Positions 6,666 through 8,493 of a stretch of 8,493 nucleotides of DNA are shown here, in pieces. Under the pieces are notes generated by a model that saw only the letters and a program-made list of their open reading frames with translations, searched no databases and was not told the origin of the DNA. Origin of the DNA: Chloroflexota bacterium. Lineage in GTDB: Bacteria; Chloroflexota; Dehalococcoidia; Lucifugimonadales; Lucifugimonadaceae. The stretch lies in contig JAJCYX010000149.1 in the NCBI GenBank assembly GCA_029262715.1, positions 1-8,493 on the forward strand, in the 5' to 3' direction. The first letter of the stretch is position 1, and every line of letters begins with the position of its first letter. The position numbers were made by a program, and so were the translations under genes.

Positions 6666-7154
6666 TTGGTGAAGGCTATATATCCGGGCACCTTTGACCC
6701 GGTGACAAACGGTCATGTCGATATGGTCGAACGGGCAGCAAACATGTTCGACGAGGTGATTGTCGCGGTTGTACAGCAGACATCGAAAAAGTTGATGTTT
6801 TCAGGCACCGAACGGGTTGAGATGTTCGCCGAGGCGTTGAAGGACGTGGCCAACGCCAGGGTCACCGGATACGAGGGCCTGACGGTAAATTTCGCAAAGG
6901 AGCAGGGGGCCGGTGTGATAGTCCGTGGACTACGCATTGGCAGCGATTTCGACTATGAGCGGGAGATGGCACTCATGAACCGTGACATCGGTGATGTAGA
7001 GACTGCTTGCCTGCTCAGTTCGCTGGAGTACCAGTACGTAAGCTCGTCAAGGGTTAAGGAAATAGCGGCGCTCGGCGCAGACGTTTCACGGCTAATCCCG
7101 GATCACGTTCTCGCACCACTGCTGCACAAGCTCAAGGGCGCCGGTTCGCAATAG
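6666..7154 (+). CDS. coaD: Phosphopantetheine adenylyltransferase CoaD
   Basis: CoaD transfers AMP from ATP to 4'-phosphopantetheine, giving dephospho-CoA, the penultimate step of coenzyme A synthesis; it is a cytoplasmic hexamer. The 162-residue protein shows the nucleotidyltransferase fold markers: YPGTFDPVTNGH (6-17) with the TxGH ATP-binding motif at 14-17, KK at 41-42, VRGLRIGSDFDYEREMALMNR (86-106) with the RGLR loop, and SSSRVKEIA (126-134), the second ATP-binding signature. The start is TTG at 6666 or GTG at 6669. GGGAG at 6650-6654 spaces slightly better to the TTG (11 versus 14 nt). It lies 6 nt downstream of rsmD, a pairing common across bacteria, and 34 nt ahead of the SepIVA-like gene. 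Confidence 0.97.
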   Translation: MVKAIYPGTFDPVTNGHVDMVERAANMFDEVIVAVVQQTSKKLMFSGTERVEMFAEALKDVANARVTGYEGLTVNFAKEQGAGVIVRGLRIGSDFDYEREMALMNRDIGDVETACLLSSLEYQYVSSSRVKEIAALGADVSRLIPDHVLAPLLHKLKGAGSQ

Positions 7155-7178
7155 CAAGGCGGGCGCAGAACTGCCGAT

Positions 7179-7183
7179 GGAGG
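7179..7183 (+). promoter_or_regulatory. Ribosome binding site deciding the SepIVA-like start
   Basis: GGAGG lies 5 nt before the ATG at 7189. It overlaps the upstream ATG at 7177, which has only a weak GGCGGG before it, and is 14 nt from a third in-frame ATG at 7198. This favours 7189 as the start. Confidence 0.6.
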
Positions 7184-7188
7184 CAACG

Positions 7189-7779
7189 ATGGCATCGATG
7201 GATCACATAGCCAAGCTAGAAGAGATGTTGAACAGCGGCAGGGTGCCCGGCACTGCACGAACTCTGATCAATATGGAAAAGGTGGGCGAAGTACTGGAGG
7301 AGCTCAAGCGTGAGCTGCCCTCGCAGGTAAATGACGCCCAGACTGTGCTTCGCCAGAAAGAGGCAATCCTCAAGCAGGCAGAGCTGGAGGCGCGCCGGAT
7401 CAGGGCGTACGCAGACGAAGAGGCAACGACCATCAGGTCGCTTGCCGAGGAACAGAGCTCTTCGCAGCTTGAGACAGCTCGAAACGATGCTCAGAATATG
7501 TTGAGCGAGTCTGAGATCGTTAAGGCCTCTGACGAAAAGGCTAGCGAGATCGAAAAGGCTGCCCAGGATAAGGCGTCGAAGATCGTAGCCGAGTCGCAGA
7601 ACAAGTTGAACCAGGTTCTGGCTGGCGCTGAGAAAGACGCAGCGGACAGACGGCGTGGCGCGGACAACTACGCCCGTGAGGTCCTGTTCATGCTGGAAGA
7701 GAAGATTGCAGACACATTGGGCCAGGTACGTTCCGGCATCGATGTGCTGGACGCTCAGAATATGGCCGTAGGTGACTGA
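7189..7779 (+). CDS. DivIVA/SepIVA-like coiled-coil protein
   Basis: This 196-residue protein is very rich in Ala, Glu, Lys, Gln and Arg, with no membrane span or signal peptide. A short N-terminal segment MDHIAKLEEMLNSGRVPGT leads to NMEKVGEVLEELKRELPSQV, and then long heptad-like helices run from about residue 45 to 165. The C-terminal part (DNYAREVLFMLEEKIADTLG) is a shorter amphipathic helix. From memory, the order of elements matches mycobacterial SepIVA: a helix ending in a P-x-x-(V/L)-x-DAQ-x-VL step, a long Ala/Glu coiled coil, an (E)xxV-A repeat-like helix and a terminal Y-x-x-x-x-L-x-x-x-E-E/L helix. SepIVA is a DivIVA-domain septation and peptidoglycan-regulation factor encoded near coaD in mycobacteria. 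The neighbour coaD fits. A role in polar or septal envelope growth is inferred; a generic ATP-synthase-b-like coiled coil is the alternative label such proteins often receive. Third gene of the operon, directly before an intrinsic terminator. Confidence 0.82.
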   Translation: MASMDHIAKLEEMLNSGRVPGTARTLINMEKVGEVLEELKRELPSQVNDAQTVLRQKEAILKQAELEARRIRAYADEEATTIRSLAEEQSSSQLETARNDAQNMLSESEIVKASDEKASEIEKAAQDKASKIVAESQNKLNQVLAGAEKDAADRRRGADNYAREVLFMLEEKIADTLGQVRSGIDVLDAQNMAVGD

Positions 7780-7799
7780 GTAGCTCCCGTTACCTGTGC

Positions 7800-7840
7800 A
7801 AGGCCCGCCGAAGTTTCATCGGCGGGCCTTTGTTATTTTC
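7800..7840 (+). terminator. Rho-independent terminator of the rsmD-coaD-sepIVA-like operon
   Basis: A perfect 12 bp GC-rich stem, AAGGCCCGCCGA (7800-7811) with TCGGCGGGCCTT (7819-7830), closes a 7 nt loop and is followed by a T-rich tract (TGTTATTTT). It starts 21 nt after the stop codon. The other strand lacks a T tract, so it acts on plus-strand transcripts only. Confidence 0.93.
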
Positions 7841-7886
7841 TGAGTCTGTTTGCGGGATCGCCCGTCTGCGGCATGAGCAAGACAGG

Positions 7887-7892
7887 CATAAT
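7887..7892 (+). promoter_or_regulatory. Possible -10 box for pgpA
   Basis: CATAAT matches 5 of 6 positions of a -10 element and lies in the 148 bp between the terminator and pgpA, where a new promoter is expected. No acceptable -35 lies 16-18 bp upstream, so this is a weak call. Apart from a 27-codon ORF that I reject, nothing else is recognised in 7841-7987. Confidence 0.2.
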
Positions 7893-7987
7893 CGAGCAGC
7901 TCAAAGAGAAAAATTACACAGACTCGGCTCATCGCTACTCCGCAACCAGGCCGTGACTCGGAAACTCAAATCGCAAACTCCACCAAA

Positions 7988-8446
7988 TTGAAGCGATACA
8001 TAGCCGAACCCATAGCAACCGGCTTTGGAACGGGCAAGTGGCCCATTGCGCCTGCGACAGCCGGTAGTGCGGCGGCTCTGCTGCTCTACTGGGCGCTGCC
8101 CTTCAACGGCGAAGGCGACTCGCCGTGGTTCTTCGTGATGATCGTGGCGACAGCACTGATCGGTATATGGGCGGCCGACCGAGTCAGCACTACGGCAGAT
8201 CCCGACCCAAAGCGAGTTGTGATCGACGAATGGGTCGGTGTCTGGGTAACTGTGGCGTTCTTACCAACGACGTGGGGTTGGCTGCTGGCAGGCTTCTTCC
8301 TGTTTCGAGTCCTCGATATCCTGAAGCCACTGGGAATCCGTCAACTTGAGAAGATCCACGGTGGCACAGGCATCATGTTAGATGACGTCGGTGCCGGCAT
8401 CGTTGGCGCGCTGATCCTCAACGCAATACGTCTCATCTTTTTCTAG
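7988..8446 (+). CDS. pgpA: Phosphatidylglycerophosphatase A
   Basis: PgpA is an integral membrane phosphatase that converts phosphatidylglycerophosphate to phosphatidylglycerol, the last step of PG synthesis. The 152-residue protein has the family pattern: ATGFGTGKWPIAPATAGS (10-27), close to the usual GxGxxPxAPGTxGS but with Ala in place of the Gly; DPDPKRVVIDEWVG (71-84) with the Asp-Glu pair at 80-81; FRVLDILKPLGIRQLE (106-121); and GGTGIMLDDVGAG (125-137), whose acidic residues are expected to bind Mg2+. Hydrophobic spans at about 28-39, 47-64, 86-107 and 134-151 fit the family topology. The TTG at 7988 is the only reasonable start: the frame is open back to a TAA at 7889-7891 but contains no ATG or GTG there. 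No Shine-Dalgarno is visible, so translation may be weak or the message nearly leaderless. It stands alone after the terminator. Confidence 0.93.
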   Translation: MKRYIAEPIATGFGTGKWPIAPATAGSAAALLLYWALPFNGEGDSPWFFVMIVATALIGIWAADRVSTTADPDPKRVVIDEWVGVWVTVAFLPTTWGWLLAGFFLFRVLDILKPLGIRQLEKIHGGTGIMLDDVGAGIVGALILNAIRLIFF

Positions 8447-8493
8447 TTCACGTGCAACACTCTCTCCAAAATGGCTTCAGGAACAGTGCGTAT
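8443..8493 (-). CDS. Possible C-terminal end of a convergent gene (edge fragment)
   Basis: On the minus strand one frame is open from the right edge through 16 codons (IRTVPEAILERVLHVN) to TAG at 8445-8443, which shares the palindrome CTAG with the pgpA stop. The other two minus frames close quickly. The composition is protein-like and helix-forming, but 16 residues cannot identify a family. The alternative is a plus-strand gene starting at ATG 8471 (MASGTVR...), which has no Shine-Dalgarno. Confidence 0.25.
   Translation of the reverse strand: MRTVPEAILERVLHVN

Noticed and set aside
7873..7956. 27-codon ORF (MSKTGIIEQLKEKNY...) upstream of pgpA, a possible leader peptide
   Set aside because: No Shine-Dalgarno, no run of regulatory codons, no associated attenuator hairpin, and length within chance expectation.

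Overview
This window (roughly 55-58% GC by eye) is a dense bacterial chromosomal segment of mostly core genes. It is most consistent with a Chloroflexota lineage such as Dehalococcoidia or marine SAR202. That placement is inferred from the protein mix: a secreted gluzincin-type peptidase with an immune-inhibitor-A-like tail, a XenA/YqjM-type old yellow enzyme, and a DivIVA/SepIVA-like coiled-coil protein beside coaD. No rRNA marker is present to prove it. I see no insertion sequence, integrase, CRISPR array, tRNA or rRNA.

Layout: (1) Bases 1-1644 hold the 3' part of a secreted zinc metallopeptidase gene that runs off the left edge. (2) An old yellow enzyme family oxidoreductase (1766-2848, +) is convergent, with a 9 bp gap, with (3) a minus-strand lysS-serS pair (5748 down to 2858), encoding the class II lysyl- and seryl-tRNA synthetases. 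(4) A divergent intergenic region (about 5749-6074) carries a candidate lysS promoter with a dyad between its -35 and -10, a hairpin-rich lysS leader, and a nested set of complementary segments upstream of rsmD. (5) A plus-strand operon rsmD-coaD-sepIVA-like (6075-7779) ends in a clear intrinsic terminator (7800-7840). (6) pgpA (7988-8446, +) follows, and its stop codon shares the palindrome CTAG with the stop of a possible convergent gene entering from the right edge.

Functionally the window is housekeeping: aminoacylation (lysS, serS), 16S rRNA methylation (rsmD), coenzyme A synthesis (coaD), phosphatidylglycerol synthesis (pgpA) and a probable envelope-growth/septum factor (sepIVA-like), flanked by two accessory genes (peptidase, ene-reductase). 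Three consecutive transcripts or cistrons (rsmD, coaD, pgpA) appear to use TTG starts. The least explained parts are the divergent intergenic region and the SepIVA-like protein outside the group where that protein was characterised.
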